Shown: positions 47,004 through 58,891 of the stretch, piece after piece
Layout: each line of letters starts with the position of its first letter
Position numbering within the stretch: the stretch's first letter is position 1
Assembly (NCBI GenBank): GCA_003184365.1
Contig: NKYR01000002.1
Location: 976-64,975, forward strand
DNA: 64,000 bases
Reading direction: 5' to 3'
Source: Evernia prunastri
Lineage: Eukaryota; Ascomycota; Lecanoromycetes; Lecanorales; Parmeliaceae
Position numbers and translations under genes: made by a program
Notes under the pieces: generated by a model
Databases searched by the model: none
What the model was told of the DNA's origin: nothing
Seen by the model: only the letters and a program-made list of their open reading frames with translations

Positions 47004-50000
47004 ATGGCACCTTCACCGAAGCCAGACCATCATTTGAATCTCAACTATCTTCCTCAAATTTCGGCGGCTCAGCCACGGTCTGGGTCATCGACTGCTAATA
47101 CATCACCAATTGAGCCACCAGCTGGCACGGCTGTACGATCACCCTTCGGAAACCCTGGGAGCAAGAGTAGCATGGGTGCAGCAACAGCAGGAAATACAAG
47201 GTCGGGGACTGGCTCCCCATCACATGAACTGGGAGGTGCAAGTGGTCGACTCTATTCAAAGAGGTAAAGATTACCGTCTATGACGCTAAGCCCAAGTTGC
47301 TGACACACGGTGCAAACACACAGAGCCCGAGAGATTCAAGCTCAAGAGGGTCTCACTCCAAATCTTTGGGGACCCCCAGCTAGTGGAGGCTCGACGCCTT
47401 TGAGGGAGACCATTCCTGAATCGCCCAGCCAAGATGGATTTCCGGACTTCATGCCGCCCCCGGAAAGCACTACACAGGCCCCTCTACGCAGAGCACGGGC
47501 AGGGACTGTGCCTTCAAGATTCTCTCCAGCTGCTCCTCCAGGCCTGAGTGGCAACCAGTCGTTTGCGTCAAAGACTTCAAGACCTACACCGTCTACAAGC
47601 CCTTTCAGATCATCTTCTTTCGTCGGCGCTGATGGCGGGAACTTGAGTTCGTCCGTAGGAAATTCTACTTCTGCGCTTCTGTCGCGGTTGAGAGCGGGGT
47701 CTATGCCTCAGCGGGCAAGCTATGTTGACGGTTCCAGTCCATTTGGTACTTCACTGTTCTCAACTAGCTGGAACAATCCTCGAGACAGATCTTCTACTCT
47801 GGCCAGCGTTCGTTCCGCCGATGCGCCGGCCTCTCCTGCGCAGTCTTCGTTCTCCAAAGACGGAATGACAGATACTGATGTCAAAACCCTGGATTATCTC
47901 GGCTTGGCGGAGACGCCGATGCAGACGCAAATTAATCTCGTTCAGCCTGGCATACAAAGGTTGTCCATGCAGCCATTCCTCAGCGACATTGCGGGTTTCA
48001 ACAGGAATCTAAATAGATTCAGGTCCTACTCTGTCAATGCCAAAGAGAAGTACGCGGCGGAAGATGACGATGACTATCCTTCCAATGATGGGTACTCCGG
48101 ACAACAGAGTGGTGTCATGACTCCAATGGATGCTGCTATAGCCCAAACAAATGCACAGATCATCCACCATAATCTAGCGGTTCAGGCCTTCGCCACTCAA
48201 GCTTCCGCCAGTAGGCCAAGAGCACGTACAGCTGGTGTCCTTGATTCGCCTTTACGGACACCATCTGGTCCTTTGCGGTACCTCACGCGTCCTCCCCAAT
48301 TAAACAGCCCCGTGCTCACTACGGATTGGAGCGAAGATTACGAAGGCCTGCCAGAAGCTGTTCAGGCTCTTCATCTCAACGAAATAGGACGACGACCAAA
48401 TTTCGAAAGCGCGGACGAGAGCAGCCAAGATGGACCGACGCGTGCGCTTTGGCTTGGTAATATTCCAACGTCCACTACTGTCACCTCCCTACAGGCTATC
48501 TTCGGCGTCCATGGCAAGATTGAGTCATCACGAGTCCTCATGCACAAGAACTGTGGCTTTGTCAACTTTGAGAATATCGAAAGCGCGATCAAAGCCAAGC
48601 AGTCGCTTAATGGGAAAGAGATATTCCCAGGGGCTGGTCCGGTGAGAATTGGATATGCAAAGGCTCCGTCTGCTTCCGTTGGCGGCACTCCTGGGAATAC
48701 CCTCCACTCACGAAGCCCCGATCCTTACAGTAATGGACAAACTGACAACGAAGTCTCTCAAGCTACCGACGGCAATAATGGGAATCCCCCGGTCAATGGA
48801 GTCCACCCACAGAGTACCGCTGCTGCCCTTGAAGTACCGGACTTACATGAGTCGAAGTCTGAGATGTTGCAGATGGCTCATGAGTTTGGAGCTAGCGCGG
48901 AAGACCGTTATAGCATTGAGGACAGCATTGATGCGGCCATAGCCTTCCAGGAATTTGAGAACGAGATCCTACCGATCTCAGAGCCAAGTCATGCGAGAGT
49001 CCATGACGCGCCCAAACTCCGAGAGATTCGAAAGAGAATAGACAACAATGCCATGACCTCTGGAGAAATTGAAGAAACAGCAATTGGAATGCTTTCAGAG
49101 ATTGCTGAGCTGGCTTCCGACTATCTCGGAAATACTGTCGTTCAAAAGCTGTTCGAGTTCTGTTCCGAATCTGTCAAAGAGCAGATGCTTATCCAAATTG
49201 CACCTCACCTCGCAGAAATTGGGGTCCATAAGAATGGTACTTGGGCTGCCCAGAAGATCATTGACGTTTCGAAAGTGCCGAATCAAATCCAGATCATCGT
49301 TGGCAGTCTACGACCGTACACGGTAGCTTTATTCCTCGATCAATATGGCAATTATGTTCTGCAAGGCTGTCTACGATTCGGCTACCCGTACAACAACTTC
49401 ATCTTCGAGACTATGCTCAGTCGTATGTGGGACATCGCTCAGGGGCGATTTGGCGCAAGAGCCATGCGTGCTTGCCTCGAGAGTCACCACGCTACCAATA
49501 GCCAGAAACGAATGTTGGCCTCGGCTATTGCACTTCACAGCGTACAGCTAGCGACCAACACCAACGGTGCGCTTTTACTCACATGGTTTTTGGACACTTG
49601 CACCTTTTCTCGTCGCCGGGCTGCTCTTGCACCCCGGCTGGTCCCTCATCTCGTCCACCTTTGCACCCACAAGGTAGCTTATCTTACTGTTTTGAAAGTC
49701 ATTAACCAGCGGAATGAGCCCGAAGCCAGGGATACCGTCCTCCAAGCTCTTTTCTTCTCTGAAGACAACAAAATCTTGGAAGAAATCTTAAGCGATCAAG
49801 CCTCCGGTGCCACACTTATTTACAAAGTCCTTACAACGCCATCTTTCGATGAAAGCAAGCGGAATGACGTCATGCAAAACGTGCGCAACGTACTGTTGCG
49901 GCTCAAGGCTTCGGCATCACAGGGGTACAAGAGACTTATGGACGAAGTGGGTCTCTCTGCAAAAGGCTCAAAGTCTGAGCGGGAGGCCACTCCAAACGGC

Positions 50001-50581
50001 CATGGCCCTCACCAGGAGCGAAATCGTACTCCACAGCATGGGCCAAGGGAAGGCAGAAGGCAACATCAAGCAGAGAATGACAGACAGTATAACGGCCAAT
50101 TTTTCCAGCCCGTGCCTCAGCAGCAGTACCCGATGCAGACAGGTTTCTCTGGAACTTCAGCCATGGATCCGAATGGCATTTTAGCTTACGATCAGTTAGC
50201 GTCAAATTTCCCTCCCAGCACGCTCAACCAACTAAGTCAACAATATCAGCCACCGCTACTGCCTAGAGGCACCTCCCCAGCAGACTACTACACAGGAATG
50301 GGTCTGAGTGGCTACTCGTCCCCTTCATCATCCTTGGGTCAGATGCCGCAACAAAACATGCGCATGAGTCCAAGCCCCATGCTGCAGCAGTCCGCTTTCG
50401 CTCCGCCCAGTTTTAATCCACTGATGGGCGGCAATGGTATGGGCGGCGGCTATCAGTATCCAATGCAGTATTATCCGCAGCAGCAGCCTGTGATGCAACA
50501 GCATGATGGACGACGCGGAAGGGTATGTAATCCTTTAGCAGCAGATGTGACAATCTGAGTCTAATACATCGATAGCGTTGA
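47004..50581 (+). CDS. RRM plus Pumilio (PUF) RNA-binding protein, Jsn1/Puf2 type
   Basis: Three exons: 47004-47263, 47324-50522, 50576-50581 (1154 aa, in phase). The last exon is a single Arg codon and the stop, after an AG|GTATGT donor and a CTAAT branch site. A disordered N-terminus leads to one RRM (ALWLGNIP..NCGFVNF, about residues 458-530). PUF repeats then run from about 672 to 960, for example LASDYLGNTVVQKLFEFC, GTWAAQKIID and LDQYGNYVLQGCL. The tail is Gln/Pro/Met-rich. The RRM-PUF combination is specific to yeast Jsn1/Puf1 and Puf2 and their fungal orthologues, which bind mRNAs for membrane proteins and act at the cell periphery or mitochondria. Confidence 0.9.
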
Positions 50582-51956
50582 AAACCAGCATCTCCTTTTC
50601 AAGATTTCTCTCACATGTGGTGGCCATCCCGATGAGAGCACAATTTAGTCCCGCATAGTATCTCGTGGCAACCACGGGCATAAGGACAGCTTGAGTGGGC
50701 GAAGCTCCTTGGGACGCGCGCAGATAAAACATTTCAACGAATCCCCTTAAATATTTTGAGGCTGCTGGCACGCCTCCGCATTCGTGTAGGTATATGGCAG
50801 GCGTGATGTTGGACGGGAGAAAGGCTCCGTGTAAGGAGGTCTAAAGGGGTTGGAATTTTGATATGTGACTGCTTGATGGAGCAGGAGAAAGGTTTGGACG
50901 CAAGAAGTATGTATGTAGTACCAGCACAATTGTCGTCATGGTGGGCTTGGATCTCTAAATGGGCCGTACGAAATGATGAGATGGTTTCACATGTGATGGC
51001 TATTCGGTTCAATATCCTTTTAAAACTCCAACTGAGGGAAGTAAACAGAGGCGTGACCGCCCTTCGCAAGAACAAAGGGATTGTCTCCATTAGCTTTCGA
51101 CCCCCTGCTTAGACCGTGACTTTAATTTTTAGCTGCATAGTGAGTCGGTCCCCGCAGGGGGTCTGCACCAAAAACCCCCTGTTTCTTGTATTCTATTCTA
51201 AATATGCCAAGCCTACAGCGAAAATCGACTGCCCTAGTTAGAATACTGAAATTTATAGTAATATTCGGAAGATGGCCCAAGTTTGGCTATCGGGTCCGGG
51301 TCCGGGTCCGGATCCGAAAAGTCTTGGCATGTTTAGGACTTTTGATCAACATGCTCCCCCCCTTTCTATCATTGATAATTCGATTTGAATGCCGTGTTTG
51401 GAGGGTCTCGGACGCTGAGAGATAGGAAATCTAGCGCCGAGACCCGTTGCCGGAAAGAGGTAACCCGTTGGTTAGGTCATTTAGATAGGGAACGTAATAG
51501 GTCTGGTGTCAACTGTCCTCGAAGGTTAGTAAGGTATACAACGCGGGATATTGCCGTAGGGAGTTAGATTTTGTTACTAACGAATTCGCTATATAATTCT
51601 ACGCGTCGTAGTATATATTTCTAAGTGGTTTTGATGAGAATTGATGGATCTGTGATTGATTCAAAAATTTGTTGACACGAAGCTCGTTTTGGATAAAAAC
51701 GGGGTTTCTGGAGCAGGCGTCCTACAACAAAAGTCCGCGAAGCGATCTAGACTTTTTTGAGCTTAGTTCCAGCGCTAACTTGTTAGCCTTTGGGACTAAG
51801 GTAGGACGCCGGCGCGAAGGAGGCAACAAAGGGAAAGGGGGCTAGGATTAGGGCAAGAAGTTAGGGCTGTTGCCATTGCTCAAGCAACCCCGCCAAATAA
51901 TACACACGCTTAGCCGCCTGATAGGCCCTTGACTTCGTCTACATTCCAACCCGATT
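50582..51956. other. intergenic with hairpins, possible repeat relic
   Basis: About 1.4 kb. There is an 8-bp hairpin CAGGGGGT/ACCCCCTG (51155-51162 and 51174-51181), a GGGTCC hexamer run (about 51292-51315), and a pair GCGTCCTAC/GTAGGACGC (about 51719-51809) nested around CTTAGTTCC/GGGACTAAG. The stretch from about 51120 to 51850 has a different feel from neighbouring DNA and may be a decayed insertion. No gene is recognised. Confidence 0.4.
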
Positions 51957-53419
51957 ATGGCTTCTACTCACAGCGTATTGCCGGGCTCCTCCTCTTTTGA
52001 CACCATACTCCCTCCTAAGCTCGATATCAACGTCGGTGCAAAGTCTCACTTCTTCAAATCCCCCAAGACACCGTCGGCGTGTACTTCACTGTACAGATCT
52101 ACCGCTTCACTTCCCGCTCAACATGTCAACAGTATTACAAGCCAGAAACGGCCACGGCCTGGTACACACTCGTCAGATCAAGCCTTACCATTCCAAGCCC
52201 ACGCACATGCATCATCAAGTGTCTTCTGCTACAAATCATCCGCCCCAGAGTCTCCCAGCGCCTTGAGTCCTATGCCTCTTGCCAATACACAATATAGGCT
52301 AGCTGGCGGTCTTGATACGCCGACAGCACGCCTGGCAATGGAAGAAGGAGGGGGTGAATACTCGACGTCATCAGATTTACATCTGCGGGGAGGATGCAGA
52401 GGTTTCCAGCTGGCTCCAGACAGCTACTTTCCTCAGTCCGCTTCTGCGCTATCGAGAGAACGCAATGGACGTCCGAGGCAGCAGACATCTCCACAGATCC
52501 AAGAAGGTTTGGGGAAAGTGGTCTACAGCATGGTTTCGGTGGCGGGCAAGGTGTGGGATTTTTGTAGGACAACCGCATTCAAAGTCAGTACATTTTGCTG
52601 TCACCTTTTCCTGTTTGGGACCAGAGACTGAGTCACAAGACACATTCTGATAGCAAATTTCATTGCTCAGACCTGTCTCGTGACTCTAGTTCTTAGCTTG
52701 AAGAAGCGATGCTGACTCCAAATTCTACGCAGGGTTTCTATGCTGGAGGTGGTCAGGGCTTTGAGATGGATCCACCACGGGAATATATGAACGAGACTCA
52801 AAGTATGTGGCAAGAAACTGAAAGCGACGATGTATTCCAGTCGAACGAATGCGAGAAGAGGTTGGTACCTGGCTGCTTCCCCGAAGAAGACTTCATCCCA
52901 GATTACATGTCCCGAAATCACACAACGTCGCCTCGTGCAGCAAAGAAGACCAAGCGAGAAAAGCGATCGTGCGAGGAGACAAGTGCCAGCTGGGTGTTTG
53001 TCTCGCGTGAGACGAGTCCTCCACGGCTATCTAATCGGAAAATCCCCCCTTCGAATACCTCGGCGCGAAGATCAACACCTAAGCTCGGCAGAAGACCAAT
53101 TCTAACAGCTTCAAAACCATCGCTGACTTCGTACGCTGGCTCACCTGGCTTGCTTTCCGATCGTTCGGCATCTTTTGCGTCGCCAAGATCTCCAATCACG
53201 TCGCCGAAGCACGAAAGTCCCCTTAGTGTAGAGGTACAACGACAGGCGGCGAGGATACGGAAGCGGGAATTAGAAGAAGATGCGAATCTAAAGCGATTCA
53301 ACCAGCAGCTAAAGGCCATGATCAAAGAAGGAAAGGAGGCTTTGGGGACCAGATTCGAGGTTTCGGAGCCGCTAGACGAAGGTTATGCTGGGGGAGAGGA
53401 TGCTTACGGCAGTAGGTAA
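51957..53419 (+). CDS. fungal protein of unknown function
   Basis: Two exons, 51957-52583 and 52733-53419 (437 aa, in phase 0 at the junction), with a 149-nt intron carrying a GCTGAC branch site. I do not recognise a known domain. The most conserved-looking segment spans the junction: VVYSMVSVAGKVWDFCRTTAFK followed by GFYAGGGQGFEM (quoted in part: GKVWDFCRTTAFKGFYAGG), with an acidic EDFIPDYM later. The remainder is Ser/Pro-rich, and a basic helix (QRQAARIRKRELEEDANLKRF) near the end could be a coiled coil. No signal peptide or membrane segment is seen. Confidence 0.7.
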
Positions 53420-55893
53420 TGATGATTGAAACGTATTATCCTAAAGACCTTATGCTCGTGTAAAACGAGAAAAGAGAGAGCTCTGACACAAGCTAAGAAG
53501 TCGTCGCCTTGTCAAGGCACACGAACGGTGAAAGTATCCGTGCTAGCGTCATCTAACATGGTACCACTGGCGTGTATCTACTTTCGGGCTTCTCGCGCTC
53601 CAGACTCCAGGCTAAGTAATGGAGTGAGCTTACATGAAAATATGTGCTTATGTTGATGTACTACCTTATGACCGCTGTTCGAGCCTGTAGCGGGCTCTAC
53701 TCGAGCTGGCCGAGGGCAAGTACTACTGTTAGGGAAGCTTCCCCTTCCTCGCGCACACGTAGATGAAAATCATCTGATAGCTTCCCGTCTAGGGTACCCG
53801 TCCTCAGAGACGCGGTACGTGATACCTACTACTTCTAGTCGAGCCAGGTTTTGAATCTGTTGGTCTACACCAAGAAGAATCATACTGAGATTATCATGAT
53901 TGAACCTTGATGACCATACGTCCTAGATCTTGACTCTGGTGATGGCTGCATCTGCACTTACAAGCCTTGCCATGCAGATGCCTCTGCTAGACATAGCTCG
54001 TACCACAGTGGTTAAAACCCCACGGTCTACTAAAGAGGTGGGATTCAAGATACGACTGCATGCCATGTAATGGCCCCCCCTTTTCCCCATTATGCTAACT
54101 ACCCATGTTTAAAGAAGTCAATCCGATATCTCAAAGAGTGCATGCTGACTCTGAAATGCCGTTATGCAATTTGACGACCAGTGACAAGTTCATGAAGTTA
54201 AGGGCAACTTCGAAGTCGCCCACTACTGTCACTGCCTGATCTCAGGAGACCATGCATCTCGCCTCTGGGTTCGCGCAGGAGCTTGGTAGCTGTACAACAC
54301 CGGTGTTCCATCGAGCAAGTTGGCGATCAGGCTTTCCGCATCGGATACTATCGAACTGGGTCTAACCAAGTAAGAGGACTGCTAGACCATCTTCAAGGCG
54401 GCTCGAGCCGACAGCAGAGATACTCGGCTAGAGCAAGCAATGGATCCCCATGAGGCTGCCGACTTTGTTTCCGAAAGCCACCGCAATTGAGAACATCGAG
54501 GGTAAGACCGTGCCACTGATATGTCGCCGCCCGAAATTAGCAGCATATACCATTATCGCTGCATCGCTTAAGGCCTCACAAAGCCAACGCCAAAGTGACT
54601 TTTATTCAACTTGTCTTTTTGCCGCTTACAATATTGCAGCAAGCAAAGTGAAAGCCTGTAGATAGGAAGGAAACAAACGAAGCGGGGATGGAGGGCGGGA
54701 TGATGAATTTGTGGGTTGGGAGCAGTCCGAAACAAAAGGTATAACGTACAACTACTTTGTTAAATCGTAGCTGGATGCAGCCACTGGCTCCACGAGGGTT
54801 GTATTCTTCCAAGGGACCTGGGGGTACTGCCCGCTAATCTCGTTGCCATGCCTTCGACAAACGGCAAGGTACAGCTTCATCTCCAGTGGAGCTCGAGCAT
54901 TCGAGCTCCTTCTCCTTTCCGCTTCTTGCGCATTCGTAATAGAATGGATCAAAACTCTAGAAGCACCCTCTTCGTGTAGACAGTATTTACGGTGACTAAG
55001 GACCAGAATCAATGTTGCACACTTCGGTAATGGTTTTGGATTACCGGATAAGAATGTATATAAGAATGATGTATGGTGTCCTTGGATCCCCACATCTCCA
55101 TTCATAGTACAGAACAGAACAGAACAGAACAGAGCTGGGGGCGGTAAGGGGGGGGAAGGGTAAAAGATAATTCTGTCCAGATAGATCAAGCCCTGCGTNN
55201 NNNNNNNNNNNNNGGATTACCGGATAAGAATGTATATAAGAATGATGTATGGTGTCCTTGGATCCCCACATCTCCATTCATAGTACAGAACAGAACAGAA
55301 CAGAACAGAACAGAGCTGGGGGCGGTAAGGGGGGGGAAGGGTAAAAGATAATTCTGTCCAGATAGATCAAGCCCTGCGTAAAGCCTGTATACAGTATCCC
55401 GTATACCACTATCGAACCCTATGGAGACACACCTACCCAGTCAGTCGGGTTCGACAGATAGCGACGTATGAGAATTTTAGCCAGAGAACCTCGAAACGAA
55501 ATCTTTCACCCAAATAGCGTAGAGAAAGTTGAGGGGTACCATGGAGAGCAGGGAGTCGGAGATCACAGCATGAAGAAGCAGTACTGAAAGAGTACCCATT
55601 CTTCTATCCAGCCATCCAAAACGAATATTCTGCTAAGCCATCAGGGGCTGCACCCGAGATCAACATGTGAGTAAAGAACCACGGAGGATAAGACAAATAT
55701 CAGCAGACGACAGCCCAGACTGCGAAGTCTTTTTCTATTCATTGCGAGCCATTGGCTCTCTCATATCACTGGCTGGAAGGGCATCAAGATTCATAATCGA
55801 GATTGCAGGCTGAGCTCCGTCTAGGGACCATGGCGACCATCGCGAGCCGTCCGAACACCTCTGCCACCGGGCAGATGTATATTTTCTCATAGC
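53420..55893. other. 2.5-kb intergenic region with assembly gap
   Basis: No accepted gene. Frames are short and unrelated to known families. It holds the gap described separately and an AGAAC pentamer repeat (about 55106-55131, again at 55287-55317). Confidence 0.5.
55038..55379. other. assembly gap (15 N, 55199-55213) flanked by a duplicated 161/166-bp sequence
   Basis: The 161 bp before the N run (55038-55198) recur after it (55214-55379) with one extra AGAAC unit. The left copy has the same length, 161 bp, as at the gap near 17.3 kb, pointing to unmerged contig overlaps at microsatellites. Confidence 0.85.
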
Positions 55894-56735
55894 TCACAGG
55901 ACCACGCAACCTCGGTGTTTCCTCCCATCCTTTCCACCCTTCTTAGTTGGCGGTGGCTCTAAAGCTGCCACGATAGCCTAGACGTAAAGTTTCTGATAAG
56001 CAGATGTGGAGATACCCTCGTATTTGACAAAGACTGAACGGGTGTCCCGTACCTCATCGAAGACGTCCTTCAATTTATACTGCGTCAGTGCAGAGCACTC
56101 CACATACTTGATTGCTCCTAAGTCTTTCGCCATGCGTTCTCCGTCCTCTTTGCGTACTGGTTGCATGCGTTGTTTGGCCAGTTTTTCCCGTACCTGCGGG
56201 TCATCGCGAAGATCGGTCTGCGTACCAACTATGAGGCAAGGTACTCCCGGGCAATGGTGATGAACTTCTGGAAACCATTTCTCTCGAACGTTCTCGAATG
56301 ATGCTGGTGATGTGACACTAAAGCAGACCAGGAAGACGTCGGTCTGTGGGTATGAGAGAGGGCGGAGGCGGTCGTAGTCTTCTTGACCAGCAGTATCGAA
56401 CAGACCAAGAGTATAGGGTTCATCACCAATCCTAAAGAAGCCCCAGCATTAACCAGGATTCATTACAACAGGCTGAGACAACACCGGTCGATAGGGCAGG
56501 AAAGTTGAGCCGACATTCTAAATTGGAAAGGTGTTTCGGACTTACATGACAGTAACAGCGTAATTGTCGAAAACTGTGGGCACATATTCGGAAGGAAACT
56601 TGTTGGTAGTGTACGAGATGAGGAGACAGGTCTTTCCAACAGCACCGTCGCCCACTACGACACACCTTGAAGAGCCCGTGTTAGCAAACTCTTCCCGGTG
56701 GGAGCATTCACATACTTTATTGTTGCGACGACCAT
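55894..56735 (-). CDS. cdc42: Cdc42 Rho-family GTPase
   Basis: Four exons on the minus strand: 56735-56716, 56665-56546, 56431-56053, 55977-55894 (200 aa, in phase). The start MVVATIKCVVVGDGAVGKT carries the P-loop. The effector region NKFPSEYVPTVFDNYAVTVM identifies Cdc42 rather than Rac or Rho. Switch II is DTAGQEDYDRLRPLSYPQ, and TQTDLRDD is the guanine-specificity motif. The C-terminus is KKGGKDGRKHRGCVVL, a polybasic region and a CAAX box ending in Leu, predicting geranylgeranylation. At 200 residues it is several residues longer than the usual 191-195, because of the expanded GGKDGRKHRG linker. The protein controls polarity at hyphal tips. The first exon is only 20 nt. Confidence 0.95.
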
Positions 56736-58891
56736 GTTGCGCTAAGCTCCCCTCGTCTATGTAGAGCGAGTCTCGGAATTGATTGAGGAGCCTTCTGATG
56801 AACGGATAGGGTTTCAGAATTTCCGAGCGTTGAGGACGAGGAGAACGAAGCGGGTGGTTCAACGAGGCGAATTCGATGCTACCACAGTGGTATCGAAGAG
56901 AGGGTTTAGAGCAGAGGATCCGGTGTTACGCGAATTGTGGTGGGCGCTACGGGTCAAGGGTATATGTATGCCCTTATGACGCGGTCGGACTCCCAAATGC
57001 TGGTAGGAAGGTGGTCCAGCTAGCGGAGAGGAAAATGTCAGAGCTTCTCTTTGAGGAGAGTGAAAGGTAAAGGAAAGGATGAAGGGGGGCAATTGAGAGG
57101 TTTCTTCCCTGCTGGTGGCTCAGCCTCTATGGGCAGTGAACACTTACTCTTTTGAGGCGGGGAGGGGGGAATTCACCAGGATGGTGGACCAGGCTCCCGT
57201 TGCTGAGGCCTGGAGAATCCTCCTCCCTGACCAGGTGAATGGTCTTCGATACAGGCCAATGTTGATGCAGGAGGGTATTATCTTATCAGAATGTAGTTGA
57301 CAAAGGTAAAGGCAGTTGCGAAAGTCGAGTAGAGTTTCCGTGCTGTTCGAGCGAGGCTTGCCGTTGGAGTATGAAACGGAGGGACGAGGGGAGGATATAA
57401 CAACAGAGGAGAGAAGAAAGAAAGGAAGAGAAGAAAGGGAGAAAGAGAGGATGAAATAATACTTGATAGCAAATGGAATAAAGTCTGTTACTGGCAGCGG
57501 TTACGATTGACATATAAGAATGTGCTTCATGTTCTTTAACTACACACGTCAAGAGAGCGTTCTTCGCCTTCGCCTTCGCCTTCGCCCTCTTCTTCTTCTT
57601 CTTCTTCTTCTTCTTCCTCTTCTACTTCTACAAGTAGATCGTAGAGTACTCTAGTGGGAATGGTCGCAGGTTTATTCTCCTTACTCGTTTTCTCATCTTT
57701 CTTTCTTCCTTTCTCTCCCTCCCTACTGCATCACTAACTTACTGCATATGCAATGCTACATACTGCCCAATCCAAAAAGCTTTCTCTTCTGCTTTTGGGA
57801 CTCTGGACCTCTTTGAGTCTCCCCGTCCACTTAAAAATTCCGATTACGTACACATACTGACACTCTGAGGAGCCTACTCCCATACTTCTCAGGTTGCGAT
57901 ACATTTAGTCCTTCCAATTGTTCCAGCAAGGATGTCTAAAATATTCTGGTGGGGAAATGTTAGGTTTGCGGTGCTCGCCGAAAACGGCCTTGATGGTTGA
58001 GGGGAACGGGACACCCCTTCCTTCAATACTCGTACCTGCCTTCTGCCTGAAAGGATTGAGGGTATCATGCTGGTTGTGACCGACGTTTCAGGCACATTTG
58101 ACAACCTCTCGACCGAAGACTCTGCCGATCAGCATCCCGGCTTCGAGGTACGAGTAAGTCCTATTCCCTCTACACTTCTGTCGTGTCGTATCATGTCGTG
58201 CCGTGCCTTTGCTTTTTGCTGGCTCTTGTTTGTCCAGGACAGAGACGAAGTGTGCTCGTACGGAGTAATACAGGTAATGATGATGCTAACCAATGCATAT
58301 GGACTACTGCAGGTGAAGCTTAGCTTGAATAGAGCGCTTGCGAGCCTGCACGTCAAAGCCATGTGCTACTTTACTCTGTTACTTACCCTACCTACTCTAT
58401 TACCTACTCTATTATCCCAACAGTTGTACCTACATCAAACGAGTGTGCCATTATTTTGCCTTTCACCTCTGCGCATATATATATTTTGCTACGTACTAGT
58501 ACTCTACTTTGGAGAGAAGAATATGGTTCTAGACCGCAAACTAATTTCGCCCCTTTTCAGGAGTCAGGACTTGACGGACATTTTTCAAGCATTATGTGCA
58601 TCATTACATATTCTTATCTAAGATATCTACCTACTAAAGTACTTTTAAATTGTCTCATCGCTGCGAAGAATTGCTTTTCCGAAGCTATGGCTTGGGCACC
58701 CTTGGGCACCTCCGGGCACCTCGGGCAGCTCCGCTATGTACAAGATGCGAAGCAGATGGTTCGTCCCTTCCTACCACTCCAGTACCGGCCTCGGCACACA
58801 CAAGCCTTCTCACATCCAAAGCTTATTTACGTTCCTGTACGTACCTTCACTACTCTTCTATTCTATGTCCCTGTTTACTAGGCAAACGTAT
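56736..58891. other. 2.2-kb upstream region of cdc42, downstream of the siderophore transporter
   Basis: Contains a TTCGCC and CTT microsatellite (about 57562-57612), TACCTACTC words (about 58385-58410) and GGGCACCT repeats (about 58695-58725). A 184-codon frame on the plus strand (58067-58621) starts with ATG but shows no family features. I see no certain gene. Confidence 0.45.
57562..57614. repeat. TTCGCC and CTT microsatellites
   Basis: Several TTCGCC hexamers followed by about nine CTT units in the cdc42 upstream region. Confidence 0.85.

Noticed and set aside
53990..54060. tRNA-like segment (GGTTAAAACC, GTGGGATTCAAG)
   Set aside because: No consistent acceptor stem or anticodon arm, and the B-box match is poor.
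58067..58621. 184-codon frame on the plus strand
   Set aside because: Hydrophobic, repetitive translation derived partly from TACCTACTC-like repeats. No family features.
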